NCBI GenBank assembly: GCA_045642225.1
Contig: JAZUIN010000127.1
Coordinates: 1-64,000 of the forward strand
From: RUG191 sp045642225
Lineage (GTDB): Bacteria > Bacillota > Clostridia > Lachnospirales > Lachnospiraceae
Direction: 5' to 3'
DNA length: 64,000 bases
Notes under the pieces: generated by a model
What the model was told of the DNA's origin: nothing
Databases searched by the model: none
What the model saw: only the letters and a program-made list of their open reading frames with translations
Translations under genes and position numbers: made by a program
Part shown: one piece after another, positions 24,950-33,606 of the stretch
How the letters are laid out: each line of letters opens with the position of its first letter
Numbering within the stretch: position 1 is the stretch's first letter

Positions 24950-26158
24950 TTATTTGTCGTTAGCGCAAACAACACCTGGAAGCTCTTTACCCTCTAAGAA
25001 CTCTAGAGAAGCTCCACCACCAGTTGAAATGTGTGACATCTTGCTTCCAAGACCCATTTGATTAACAGCTGCAGCAGAATCACCACCACCGATGATTGTT
25101 GTTGCATCACTTTCAGCAAGTGCTTCAGCTACTGATAATGTACCCTTAGCCAATGATGGATTCTCGAATAATCCCATAGGTCCATTCCATACTACTGTCT
25201 TAGCATTCTTAACTTCGTTAGCATACATTTCAGCAGTCTTAGGTCCAATGTCGCAACCTTCTTCATCAGCTGGAATCTTATCAAAATCATATACAAATGT
25301 ATCAATAGGAGCATCGATTGGATTTGGGAACTCCTTAATTGTTGTTACATCGATTGGAAGAAGTAATTTCTTGCCATTCTTCTTAGCCTTTTCCATCATT
25401 TCCAAACAATAATCAAGCTTAGAATCGTCACAAAGTGAAGTACCGATTTCATAACCTTGAGCCTTAAGGAATGAATATGCCATACCACCACCAATAATTA
25501 ATGTATCACACTTCTCAAGAAGGTTATTGATAACATTTAACTTATCAGCAATTTTGGCACCACCAAGAATTGCAACAAATGGTCTAGTTGGATTCTCAAC
25601 TGCATTTCCTAAGAAATCGATTTCCTTTTGCATTAAATATCCAACAACTGCTGTATCAACTAATGAAGACACACCAACATTTGAGCAGTGAGCTCTATGT
25701 GCTGTACCAAAAGCATCATTAACAAATACGTCACACAAAGAAGCTAAATCCTTAGAGAATTCTTCACCGTTCTTAGTTTCTTCAATTCTGTAACGAGTAT
25801 TCTGAAGAAGTACAACCTCTCCATCTTGCATTGCAGCAACTGCAGCCTTAGCATTTTCGCCAACTACATTATCATCTGCAGCAAATTTAACTTCTTGTCC
25901 AAGAAGTTCTGAAAGTCTCTCTGCTACTGGAGCAAGTGAAAGCTCTGGCTTTGGCTCTCCCTTTGGCTTACCAAGATGTGAACAAAGAATAACCTTACCA
26001 CCATCAGCAATTAACTTCTTAATTGTTGGTAATGCAGCAACAAGTCTATTCTCATCAGTGATTTTACCATCGATAATAGGTACATTGAAATCACATCTGC
26101 AAAGAACTCTTTGTCCCTTAACATTAATGTCATCTACTGATTTTTTATTTAATCCCAT
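24950..26158 (-). CDS. pgk: Phosphoglycerate kinase
   Basis: 402 residues. It transfers phosphate from 1,3-bisphosphoglycerate to ADP. Seen: VLCRCDFNVPIIDGKI (about residue 18), LCSHLGKPKG, AILGGAKIADKLNVI (about 200), TLIIGGGMAYSFLKAQG and the C-terminal nucleotide loop TIIGGGDSAAAVNQ (about 355). It sits between gapA and tpiA in the usual glycolytic order, but a terminator follows gapA, so pgk probably has its own start. Confidence 0.98.
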   Translation of the reverse strand: MGLNKKSVDDINVKGQRVLCRCDFNVPIIDGKITDENRLVAALPTIKKLIADGGKVILCSHLGKPKGEPKPELSLAPVAERLSELLGQEVKFAADDNVVGENAKAAVAAMQDGEVVLLQNTRYRIEETKNGEEFSKDLASLCDVFVNDAFGTAHRAHCSNVGVSSLVDTAVVGYLMQKEIDFLGNAVENPTRPFVAILGGAKIADKLNVINNLLEKCDTLIIGGGMAYSFLKAQGYEIGTSLCDDSKLDYCLEMMEKAKKNGKKLLLPIDVTTIKEFPNPIDAPIDTFVYDFDKIPADEEGCDIGPKTAEMYANEVKNAKTVVWNGPMGLFENPSLAKGTLSVAEALAESDATTIIGGGDSAAAVNQMGLGSKMSHISTGGGASLEFLEGKELPGVVCANDK

Positions 26159-26251
26159 TTCTTATATCCTCCGTATATTTTAAATTTGTCTTTTTGTGGA
26201 AGATGCAATTCTCATCGAATCACATTTAAAATGATAATCATACATTTATAC

Positions 26252-26287
26252 AAAAAAGGGTCCGGTCCATACAGGCCGGACCCTCTA
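26252..26287 (-). terminator. Terminator after gapA
   Basis: Minus strand: AGGGTCCGGCC, loop TGTAT, GGACCGGACCCT, then T6. Strong GC-rich stem. Confidence 0.88.
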
Positions 26288-26324
26288 AGGTCATTTTAAA
26301 TAAAAATGTATATGATTCAACTAA

Positions 26325-27326
26325 TTAGCAGTTCTCTGAGAAATACTTAATTGTACGAACCATTTGTGATGTATAAGAGTTCTCGTTATCATACCAAGAA
26401 ACAACTTGTACTAAGTTATCTTCACCTACCATTGTTTGTGTAGCATCGAAGATTGGACCATATGTAGATCCTACGATATCAGAAGAAACGATTTCTTCTT
26501 CGTTGTAACCAAATGATTCTGTTGAAGCAGCCTTCATTGCAGCATTGATTTCATCAACTGTAACTGACTTGTCAACTGTTGCAACTAAGATTGTTGTAGA
26601 ACCTGTTGGTGTAGGAACACGTTGAGCAGATCCGATTAACTTTCCATTTAACTCAGGGATAACAAGACCGATAGCCTTTGCAGCACCTGTTGAGTTAGGA
26701 ACGATATTTACAGCACCTGCACGTGAACGACGAAGGTCACCCTTTCTTTGAGGACCATCTAAGATCATTTGATCACCTGTGTAAGCGTGAATTGTGCTCA
26801 TGATACCAGACTTAATTCCAGCAAGGTCGTTAAGAGCCTTAGCCATTGGAGCTAAGCAGTTTGTTGTACATGAAGCAGCTGAGATGATGTTATCATCCTT
26901 TGTAAGTGTCTCATGGTTAACATTGTATACGATTGTAGGAAGATCATTACCAGCTGGTGCTGAGATAACAACCTTACGTGCTCCAGCGTTGATATGAGCT
27001 TGAGCCTTTTCCTTTGATGTATAGAAACCTGAGCACTCAAGTACTACGTCTACATTTAAATCTCCCCATGAGCAATTGTTTGCATCTGGGAATGCATAAA
27101 TTTTGATTTCTTGACCATCAACTGTGATAGAATCTTCTGAAGCTGAAACTGTATCAGCTAAAGCGTACTTACCTTGTGATGAATCATACTTTAATAAATG
27201 TGCAAGCATCTTAGGGCTTGTTAAGTCGTTGATTGCAACTACTTCATAACCTTCTGCTCCAAACATTTGTCTGAATGCAAGACGTCCAATACGTCCGAAT
27301 CCATTAATAGCTACTCTTACTGCCAT
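26325..27326 (-). CDS. gapA: Glyceraldehyde-3-phosphate dehydrogenase, type I
   Basis: 333 residues. It oxidises and phosphorylates glyceraldehyde 3-phosphate with NAD. Seen: N-terminal Rossmann NGFGRIGRLAFRQM, AINDLT (acidic residue favouring NAD), catalytic Cys in SAASCTTNCLAPMAKAL (about residue 152) and WYDNENSYTSQMV near the end. Aggagg-type ribosome binding site, strong promoter 27391-27419, single-gene terminator. First gene of the glycolysis block. Confidence 0.98.
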   Translation of the reverse strand: MAVRVAINGFGRIGRLAFRQMFGAEGYEVVAINDLTSPKMLAHLLKYDSSQGKYALADTVSASEDSITVDGQEIKIYAFPDANNCSWGDLNVDVVLECSGFYTSKEKAQAHINAGARKVVISAPAGNDLPTIVYNVNHETLTKDDNIISAASCTTNCLAPMAKALNDLAGIKSGIMSTIHAYTGDQMILDGPQRKGDLRRSRAGAVNIVPNSTGAAKAIGLVIPELNGKLIGSAQRVPTPTGSTTILVATVDKSVTVDEINAAMKAASTESFGYNEEEIVSSDIVGSTYGPIFDATQTMVGEDNLVQVVSWYDNENSYTSQMVRTIKYFSENC

Positions 27327-27390
27327 TTTAAATTCCTCCTAAAGACATAAAAATTTTTCTTTTTTCTGCATCTTTTCGATACTAGAGTAT

Positions 27391-27419
27391 ATTTTACTTT
27401 AAACTACAAGATATTTCAA
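27391..27419 (-). promoter_or_regulatory. Promoter of gapA
   Basis: Minus-strand -35 TTGAAA (27419-27414), 17-nt spacer, -10 TAAAAT (27396-27391). Leader about 58 nt. Confidence 0.6.
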
Positions 27420-27470
27420 GTAAATATTTACATTTTGTTAATTATTTGACAAATTATTTTAATTTTGCTG

Positions 27471-27669
27471 TAAGGGGGTAATTTTCTTAATTATATCTGT
27501 GATTTTACCTCCTAATGTGAATTATTTGAGATATAGGGAGTAATATTCTTCGAACTTCTTGTGATTTTACCTCCTGGTGTGAATTATTTGAGCTACAGGG
27601 AGTAATATTCTTCGGACTTCCTGTGATTTTACCTCCTAGATTATCTATGAGAGCTGTTTGGAGGTAATT
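27471..27669. repeat. 62-bp tandem repeat array
   Basis: The segment TGTGATTTTACCTCCT recurs at 27498, 27560 and 27622, exactly 62 bp apart, with GTGAATTATTTGAG and GGGAGTAATATTCTTCG in between. The outermost GGGGGTAA (left) and GGAGGTAA (right) are inverted relative to TTACCTCC, so each unit can fold. Two full units plus degenerate ends. It lies just upstream of the gapA promoter. Confidence 0.8.
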
Positions 27670-27942
27670 AACATAGGAATATTAATATAGTTCAAGAAAA
27701 ATCTAGATAAAAACCTACATTGAAGATATAATCAATATATACTAGATATACGAACAGTTTACAAAAAAACAAAATACATACGAATTCAAAACAAAAAATA
27801 CAATAATAAAAACCGTGTTATAAAAATCAAAATATAATTACATAACAAAAATAGATCATAAAAAAACAAAATACATATAATTATAAAATTGTAAATATAA
27901 CACACATAAATTAACAAAATCGGTATTATAATAAAGAAAACA

Positions 27943-28791
27943 ATGACGAAAGGAAACGATATTTCAAAATATCACATAAATATTATGAACAAACTATGGA
28001 ATAATCACATGCATACAGAATTCTCAGGAGATTCTACTACTCCAATGGAAGATATGATGAAAGCTTCATATGAAAGTAGTCTTATAGGTATAACATTTAC
28101 AGACCATTTAGATCTTGATTATTATCATGAACCACATCTATTTGATTTAGATATTGAAGCTTATAGAAAATGTTATGAAAAACTATTATTAACTAAGCCA
28201 GAGGATTTCCAAATGCTTTGGGGAATAGAATTAGGTCTACAACCACATCTTGCAGACAACCACAAAGAAATTATATCTAAATATAACTTTGATTATATAA
28301 TTGGTTCTTCACACCAGGTTGATAAAGAAGACCCATATTACCCTGAATACTTTGAACGATTAGGAATCAAGGAAGGCGTCAGAAGATACTTCTCTTCTAT
28401 CATCGAAAATATAAATTCCTTCAAAGATTTTGATGCATATGGTCATCTAGATTATATAATGAGATATTCCAAAGAGGCCCAAGCTACATTAACATACAGA
28501 GACTATGGAGATATTGTAGATGAGATATTAAATCTACTTATAAGAAACAATATAGCGTTAGAAATTAATACTGCGGCTTATAAATTTGGTTTATCAGAGC
28601 CTAACCCTGAAATAAACATCATAAAAAGATATAAAGAACTTGGAGGCAACTTAATCACCTTGGGTTCTGATGCACATGTAACTGAACATATACTTGTAGG
28701 ATACGACAAAATCAAAGATGTATTATTATCTTGTGGTTTTGATGAATACGTAATATACAAAAACAGACAGCCTGTCTTCTTGCCACTATAA
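27943..28791 (+). CDS. PHP-domain phosphatase, histidinol-phosphatase (HisK) type
   Basis: 282 residues. PHP metal-site motifs in order: NNHMHTEFSGD (about residue 20), GITFTDHLD (about 49), GIELGLQPH (about 95), IIGSSHQVD (about 125), GHLDYIMRY (about 166) and LGSDAH (about 245). The set and length match histidinol-phosphatases that remove phosphate in histidine synthesis, but no other his gene is nearby, so another sugar- or nucleotide-phosphate substrate is possible. No clear ribosome binding site precedes ATG 27943; AAAGGAA lies just inside the frame. Confidence 0.85.
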   Translation: MTKGNDISKYHINIMNKLWNNHMHTEFSGDSTTPMEDMMKASYESSLIGITFTDHLDLDYYHEPHLFDLDIEAYRKCYEKLLLTKPEDFQMLWGIELGLQPHLADNHKEIISKYNFDYIIGSSHQVDKEDPYYPEYFERLGIKEGVRRYFSSIIENINSFKDFDAYGHLDYIMRYSKEAQATLTYRDYGDIVDEILNLLIRNNIALEINTAAYKFGLSEPNPEINIIKRYKELGGNLITLGSDAHVTEHILVGYDKIKDVLLSCGFDEYVIYKNRQPVFLPL

Positions 28792-28805
28792 TTATATAAC
28801 TACAA

Positions 28806-28925
28806 TAGGATTATATTTTTTCAATTGGATTTTGTTTTTGTATAGGATTATATTTTTACAATTAGATTTTTTTGTATAGGATTATATTTTTACAACTAGA
28901 TTTTGTTTTTGTATAGGATTATATT
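28806..28925. repeat. Four copies of a 34-37-bp A+T-rich repeat
   Basis: TAGGATTATAT recurs at 28806, 28843, 28877 and 28914, followed each time by a T-rich stretch and AATTGGATT, AATTAGATT or AACTAGATT. It lies immediately after the PHP phosphatase stop. Confidence 0.75.
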
Positions 28926-28936
28926 AACACAACAAA

Positions 28937-28979
28937 AAATGTTGATTATATTAACACTAAATTAATATAATCAACATTT
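28937..28979. terminator. 18-bp perfect hairpin between convergent genes
   Basis: AAATGTTGATTATATTAA and TTAATATAATCAACATTT around loop CACTAAA. A+T-rich but very long. It sits between the convergent PHP and amidotransferase genes and probably ends both transcripts. Confidence 0.7.
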
Positions 28980-28981
28980 AA

Positions 28982-29743
28982 TTAAATATTAAGAGCTGCA
29001 AGAGCTGTAATATATTCTAATGTAGGTACAAATTCTGTAGTTTCCTCGTCTCCTACGTAAATCATTTCACCATTCTTGTACACCTTCAACGTACACATAT
29101 CAAAATCAATCCATCCATCATTAAGCGGAGATGTCGCAAACATAATACCGTCTTCAACCTCTTTTTGATATAAGGTACCATCCATATTCTTATGAATATA
29201 AAGTAACTCCCCATCAAAAATCATCAAATTAAGTTTATTTCTAGGCGATAAGATTTTTACAACATTTTCAACGGCTTGTATTCTCATCAAATCTGTAACC
29301 TGATTCTCAACTTCATACAGCTTATTAATAGATTCTATTAAATATAGAAAAATTCTTTCAGAATCAGTATCTCCCGCTTGAATGCTTAGATACTTCATCA
29401 AGTCACTGCTCGAGTAAATTGTGCCATTGTGTATAAGTGTCCAGGTTCTACCCGATATATCTTTACCTTGAAAAGGATGACAATTTTCGTATTTAATATT
29501 TCCTACTGTTGCTAATCTTATATGTGCCAATGTAAGCTTTTGTTCTTCTATTGTTTGTAAAATGTTATGTAAAGCTTTACTTTCGTCTGCTTTAACGGAC
29601 TCTTTGTTCATAATATAATGACTATCTTCTTCTCTAAGAATCCCCCATCCATGCGGATGCTTATTGCAATGACCAAAGAATTTCTCTAAATCATTTGAAA
29701 TATTCTTTTTTCTACTCAAGCTAACACTAAATAATTCACACAT
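28982..29743 (-). CDS. Class II glutamine amidotransferase (EgtC/YafJ/Dug3-like)
   Basis: 253 residues from ATG 29743, giving the N-terminus M-C-ELFSVSLSRKK, in which Cys2 becomes the N-terminal nucleophile after Met removal; GGAG lies 9 nt upstream. Other marks are HPHGWGILRE (about residue 33), LAHIRLATVG..ENCHPF (about 72-88), LIHNGTIY (about 102) and DTDSERIF. Related enzymes cleave gamma-glutamyl bonds (EgtC in ergothioneine synthesis, Dug3 in glutathione breakdown). It overlaps the end of the glutamate-cysteine ligase gene by 8 nt, so a gamma-glutamyl substrate is plausible. Substrate unproven. Confidence 0.88.
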   Translation of the reverse strand: MCELFSVSLSRKKNISNDLEKFFGHCNKHPHGWGILREEDSHYIMNKESVKADESKALHNILQTIEEQKLTLAHIRLATVGNIKYENCHPFQGKDISGRTWTLIHNGTIYSSSDLMKYLSIQAGDTDSERIFLYLIESINKLYEVENQVTDLMRIQAVENVVKILSPRNKLNLMIFDGELLYIHKNMDGTLYQKEVEDGIMFATSPLNDGWIDFDMCTLKVYKNGEMIYVGDEETTEFVPTLEYITALAALNI

Positions 29744-30911
29744 TATTTTTCTCCAAACAATCTTCAAGCACTTTGTTATGAAAATCGCTAATATGCTTTT
29801 CATATATAATTTCAGCGTAACGATTTCCATCTTCTAATTTATGTAATTGTTTATCAATAACAATTACTGCATCCATATCACTAGCAAAGAATTTACGCAT
29901 TTCAATAAGAATCTGCTTGGCCTTATCCTTAATATCTACTCCATCAATTTTTATTCCAGACAAGTCATATCTCGCTGCTCTTTTGTGATAGTCTATAGCC
30001 TTTATTTGTTTTTCTTCATCAAAGTTAAAATCTTCTTTAGTTGCAAAGAACAATAACATAAGATACGCAAAAGTTAAATCTTCCTTACATATTCCATCTT
30101 TTTCTAAAGGATTAATATCAAACATTCTTAACTCAATATGATCAACACCATCTTTTCTTAATGTATCTAAGTTGTTAAGACCTTTTGATTTTATTCTAAC
30201 TGGAAGATACAACTCACCCTCCGAAAATAAGATCCCCTTATTAATATACTCATTTATCCCATCACAATATTTATCTATACAAGTATAATCTAAAACAGGG
30301 ACAAATTGATTCCAATAACCTTTATCTCCACTTCTCATAGATGCATAGCCACTAAACTTGCTACCCTTAGCACCATCTTTTTCCAGTGATGCATCGAAAA
30401 CCGGACTCGCTGCAGTCAAAAGTACCAACAACCAACTATAAGACAGTGAATACTTCAAAAGTTTAAGATAAAATGCATTTTTATCTCCTATAATTCTGCT
30501 TTCATCAAATGACAAATTAAAGTGGATTCCAGAATAAGTCATAAGCCTTTTGCCATATCTTTGAAGCAATTTCATTCTATATAATTTTTTTGAAGATAAA
30601 GCCTCATCAAATTCTGCAACCTTTATCTCCATTTCAGAATTTATATGTGGCGGGTTACTAGACATCCACATGACTTCTTGCATTTTTTCTAATTCTTTAC
30701 TAGCAATGTCGGAAATATCAATCAAATTTTCTACTGCTTCGTCAATTGAACCGCACACTCGTGTTATTATCTCTAGCTGATTTTCACAAAAATCCTTTGA
30801 TAAGCTTTCACTAGTAAAAGGATGTTTCGTATCAGCCATTTTACCTTCTTTATCTACACGCATAGTTTCTCTTTCTATGCCAAACCTATCTATATATTTA
30901 TTATCTCTCAT
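29736..30911 (-). CDS. gshA: Glutamate-cysteine ligase, GshA type (short form)
   Basis: 391 residues. It makes gamma-glutamylcysteine from Glu, Cys and ATP. The N-terminus contains FGIERETMRVDKEGKM and SKDFCENQLEIIT (about 45), the metal- and substrate-binding blocks of the GCS type 1 family, and later MTYSGIHFNLSFDESRI (about 130) and GVDHIELRMFDINP (about 255). E. coli GshA is about 518 residues; this form is compact, like the ligase part of GshAB, but no ATP-grasp glutathione synthetase domain or gshB is present. AAGGAAG precedes ATG. Third gene of the cysK cassette. Confidence 0.87.
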   Translation of the reverse strand: MRDNKYIDRFGIERETMRVDKEGKMADTKHPFTSESLSKDFCENQLEIITRVCGSIDEAVENLIDISDIASKELEKMQEVMWMSSNPPHINSEMEIKVAEFDEALSSKKLYRMKLLQRYGKRLMTYSGIHFNLSFDESRIIGDKNAFYLKLLKYSLSYSWLLVLLTAASPVFDASLEKDGAKGSKFSGYASMRSGDKGYWNQFVPVLDYTCIDKYCDGINEYINKGILFSEGELYLPVRIKSKGLNNLDTLRKDGVDHIELRMFDINPLEKDGICKEDLTFAYLMLLFFATKEDFNFDEEKQIKAIDYHKRAARYDLSGIKIDGVDIKDKAKQILIEMRKFFASDMDAVIVIDKQLHKLEDGNRYAEIIYEKHISDFHNKVLEDCLEKNNV

Positions 30912-30960
30912 AAATCTTCCTTAATTAATTACATTTTCTCTAGGACATACCCTATTACCA

Positions 30961-32343
30961 TCACAGACTTGCATACATCTGTACGTAATCCCAAATACTT
31001 TGCCCATTTTCAATTCCAGCAATCATTTCCTTTGCAGGATTTGTAAGCTTTCTTGCTCTCTCATACAAAGGCTTCAACAATATTTCTTCTTGCATTCCTC
31101 GCTCACTTAGCCCTTCCTTGGAAATGTTAAGAATTGATATAAGCATATCTCTCAAAGCATTTTTATCTACAAACTCAGGAAGATTTCTTTTAGAAAACAT
31201 TTTCTGTAACTCTTCAGTAGTATATCCAGAGGAGTATATTACTTTATCTTCATTCAAAAGCTTCTTAATCTTCGGCAAATTATTTATCAATCCCAAATGA
31301 AATGCAGCTACTGTCATACTATCGCCAATAGGCTGACAACATGTACTTCTAAATTCTATCGTTCCTCTAAATGTCAAATCTTCGAATTTGAAGGTTCTTA
31401 AATATTCAATATCAGCTTCTTCTGGTACAAATTCTACCTTTTCATAATTCCCATTAACATTCCATTCACCTATTATTTTTTCTTTATTAAAATAATCTCT
31501 TATTGGAATAGGCGCAAAATTGATATATTTTCCATCTCTCATCACACAATAAATGCTTGTTGTAGAAATGTATGTCACAAGGTCTTCAACAGAACTTAAC
31601 TGCTCCTCAAAGAAACCAATATTATGCTTATTTACTCCATGCATACTATGTTCCCACAACATATTTCGCACCATAGTGCAATCTCGATATTCTTCCATAT
31701 ATGAATTCGCAAACAATAATGATTTATATGGCTCAAGTCTGCCAAAAACATTTATTGTATCAATTAAATCTTCATAATCCACATCAATTTGCACTTGAGA
31801 AGCACTAGTAAATGTTCCAAAATCCGCCCTATCACTGAATTTCAACTCATAATCATTATAATTCTTGTACGAATGCAAAAAATGAAAAAGCATTCTATAA
31901 CGCTCACTTTGTATTGGATTGTTGTGATTCACATTATAATTTGGATTAACTCCCATTCCGGTTAATGTATAATTATATTGCGCAAAATAATCGTTTATAA
32001 ATGTATAATAATTCTGGAAACGCTCCTTAAGCTCAAATAAATCGTTTCCCTTACCCATAGAAAGTTCAAGATTAGAGTATGAACAATCAAACGACAAATT
32101 ATCTCCACTAACCTCATCTGTCAAAGAATATATATATCCCTCGTCATCAATACCTACTGTTTCAAAATTAAATTTATCAATAAATTCTTTAACCATACTC
32201 TGACAAACAGCTTCATCAACGGCATTTCCATCCAAATTAACTATAGGCATTTCAATCTCAACACCTACAACTTTATTTCTTTTCGCTTTAGTAGGCTCAA
32301 TATATTTATTTAAAATTTTGTTTCTAATATCTACATTAATCAT
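30961..32343 (-). CDS. Glutamate-cysteine ligase family protein (GCS2/plant/EgtA type)
   Basis: 460 residues. Blocks: KVVGVEIEMPIVNLDG (about residue 23; conserved Glu metal ligands), LSFDCSYSNLELSMG (about 80), TSASQVQIDVDYED (about 175) and FRGTIEFRSTCCQPI (about 325). These resemble plant-type and actinobacterial EgtA ligases rather than GshA. Having two unlike ligase families adjacent suggests two different gamma-glutamyl products or sequential steps. It starts 5 nt after cysK and shares its transcript. Alternative amine acceptors to cysteine are possible; the sequence alone does not settle it. Confidence 0.78.
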   Translation of the reverse strand: MINVDIRNKILNKYIEPTKAKRNKVVGVEIEMPIVNLDGNAVDEAVCQSMVKEFIDKFNFETVGIDDEGYIYSLTDEVSGDNLSFDCSYSNLELSMGKGNDLFELKERFQNYYTFINDYFAQYNYTLTGMGVNPNYNVNHNNPIQSERYRMLFHFLHSYKNYNDYELKFSDRADFGTFTSASQVQIDVDYEDLIDTINVFGRLEPYKSLLFANSYMEEYRDCTMVRNMLWEHSMHGVNKHNIGFFEEQLSSVEDLVTYISTTSIYCVMRDGKYINFAPIPIRDYFNKEKIIGEWNVNGNYEKVEFVPEEADIEYLRTFKFEDLTFRGTIEFRSTCCQPIGDSMTVAAFHLGLINNLPKIKKLLNEDKVIYSSGYTTEELQKMFSKRNLPEFVDKNALRDMLISILNISKEGLSERGMQEEILLKPLYERARKLTNPAKEMIAGIENGQSIWDYVQMYASL

Positions 32344-32348
32344 ATAAC

Positions 32349-33281
32349 TTAATCCACAAATAATTCTGTTGTTAAATATCTTTCTCCACCATCTGGGAAA
32401 ATCACAACAATATTTTTATCTTTATTCTCTTCTATTGCCGCTATTTGCTTTGCTGCAAAAAGTGCAGCACCAGAAGATATACCAATTAACAACCCTTCTG
32501 TTATTGCAATTTCCCGTGCCATTTCATAAGCATTTTCTTCAGAAATACAAACTATATCATCAAGCATATCTATGTTCAAAGTGTTAGGCACAAAGCCTGC
32601 ACCTATACCTTGAATATTATGTTCTCCCGGCTCTTTTCCTGAAATCACAGCAGAAGAAATTGGTTCAACACCAATCACCTTCACATCAGGATTTTTGGAC
32701 TTTAAATACTCACCTATCCCCGTGATCGAGCCACCTGTACCTATACCAGCAACAAGAACATCAACATTTCCCTCAGTAGCTTCCCAAATCTCTGGTCCAG
32801 TTGTCTTCCTATGGCATCCAGGGTTAGACGGATTCGTAAACTGACTTGGAATATATGAATTCGTATAATCTTGCGTTAACTCTATAGCTTTTTGTATTGC
32901 GCCCTTCATTCCAAGCTTAGCATCAGTAAGTACCACCTCAGCCCCATACGCTTTAATTAGCTTTATTCTTTCTTTACTCATATTCTCAGGCATAACAATT
33001 ATCAAGCGATACCCTTTTGCTGCACAAACGGCTGCTAGACCTATACCTGTATTTCCTGAAGTCGGCTCAATTATTACTGTATCTTGCTTAATAAGTCCAA
33101 ACTCCTCAGCTTCTTCTAGCATTACATTTGAAACTCTATCTTTAACGGAGCCAGATGGATTATACCATTCAAGCTTTGCTAAAATATCTGCTTTTAAATT
33201 TTCGTTTTTCTTAAATCGATTTAATCGAATTATAGGTGTATTTCCAACTAAATCTTCTATCCCATTTAAAATTTTAGCCAC
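32349..33281 (-). CDS. cysK: Cysteine synthase (O-acetylserine sulfhydrylase)
   Basis: 310 residues from GTG 33281 (MAKILNGIEDLVGNTPIIRL), with GGAGAG 6 nt upstream; the in-frame ATG at 33299 lies before that site. It makes cysteine from O-acetylserine and sulfide using PLP. The PLP lysine is in NPSGSVKDRVSN (about residue 42), the substrate loop is PTSGNTGIGLA (about 70), and the phosphate loop is AGIGTGGSITGIG (about 175). It heads the thiol cassette and would supply cysteine to the ligases; cysE at 38 kb supplies O-acetylserine. Confidence 0.95.
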   Translation of the reverse strand: MAKILNGIEDLVGNTPIIRLNRFKKNENLKADILAKLEWYNPSGSVKDRVSNVMLEEAEEFGLIKQDTVIIEPTSGNTGIGLAAVCAAKGYRLIIVMPENMSKERIKLIKAYGAEVVLTDAKLGMKGAIQKAIELTQDYTNSYIPSQFTNPSNPGCHRKTTGPEIWEATEGNVDVLVAGIGTGGSITGIGEYLKSKNPDVKVIGVEPISSAVISGKEPGEHNIQGIGAGFVPNTLNIDMLDDIVCISEENAYEMAREIAITEGLLIGISSGAALFAAKQIAAIEENKDKNIVVIFPDGGERYLTTELFVD

Positions 33282-33308
33282 TATTTCTCTCCATATCATT
33301 TTTCATTT

Positions 33309-33337
33309 ATTTTATACCTACTATTTTAGTAGGTCAA
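33309..33337 (-). promoter_or_regulatory. cysK promoter with overlapping palindromic operator
   Basis: Minus-strand -35 TTGACC (33337-33332) and -10 TATAAA/TAAAAT (33316-33309 region). Between and overlapping them is the perfect palindrome ACCTACTA-AAA-TAGTAGGT (33334-33316). Position and symmetry suggest a repressor site. Rrf2-family sulfur or iron regulators (CymR, IscR) use sites of this style; the family assignment is inference. Confidence 0.6.
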
Positions 33338-33455
33338 GATGTAAAATGTCAATTTATTTTTATATTTTTCCAAACACAATTTAAATATTAAAAATTTTTA
33401 ACGATAAAAATCTAATTATTCTCAAACACGAGATTTATATAACTTCAAATAAAAC

Positions 33456-33486
33456 AAAAAAAGGAAAGCTATTCGCTTTCCTTTTT
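33456..33486 (-). terminator. Terminator after the EAL gene
   Basis: GGAAAGC, loop GAATA, GCTTTCC followed by T7 on the minus strand; T5 also follows on the plus strand. Confidence 0.85.
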
Positions 33487-33606
33487 ACACATCAAAACAT
33501 TAAATATCTTATACCATATAAACTATAATCCGTTAAATCCAAAACTATAATCTATCATAATATAACTATAATTCACAAAAATGTATATTATCAAAAATCA
33601 TATATA

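Larger units (their letters stand above)
27327..27942. other. gapA-PHP divergent spacer, repeat rich
   Basis: 616 bp. It contains the gapA promoter, a 62-bp tandem repeat array (27471-27669) and about 270 bp of extremely A-rich DNA with a partial direct repeat (AAAAAAACAAAATACATA at about 27763 and 27857). I see no ORF, tRNA or riboswitch. Confidence 0.7.
33300..33606. other. Spacer between cysK and the EAL gene
   Basis: 307 bp holding the cysK promoter and operator and the EAL-gene terminator (33456-33486). The remainder (33487-33606) is A+T rich with several AACTATAAT-like repeats. No ORF or RNA gene seen. Confidence 0.6.

Noticed and set aside
27471..27669. CRISPR array
   Set aside because: The full 62-bp unit is repeated, including the would-be spacer, and there are only about three units.
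28982..33281. Complete glutathione or ergothioneine pathway
   Set aside because: No glutathione synthetase, EgtB or EgtD is present in the cassette.
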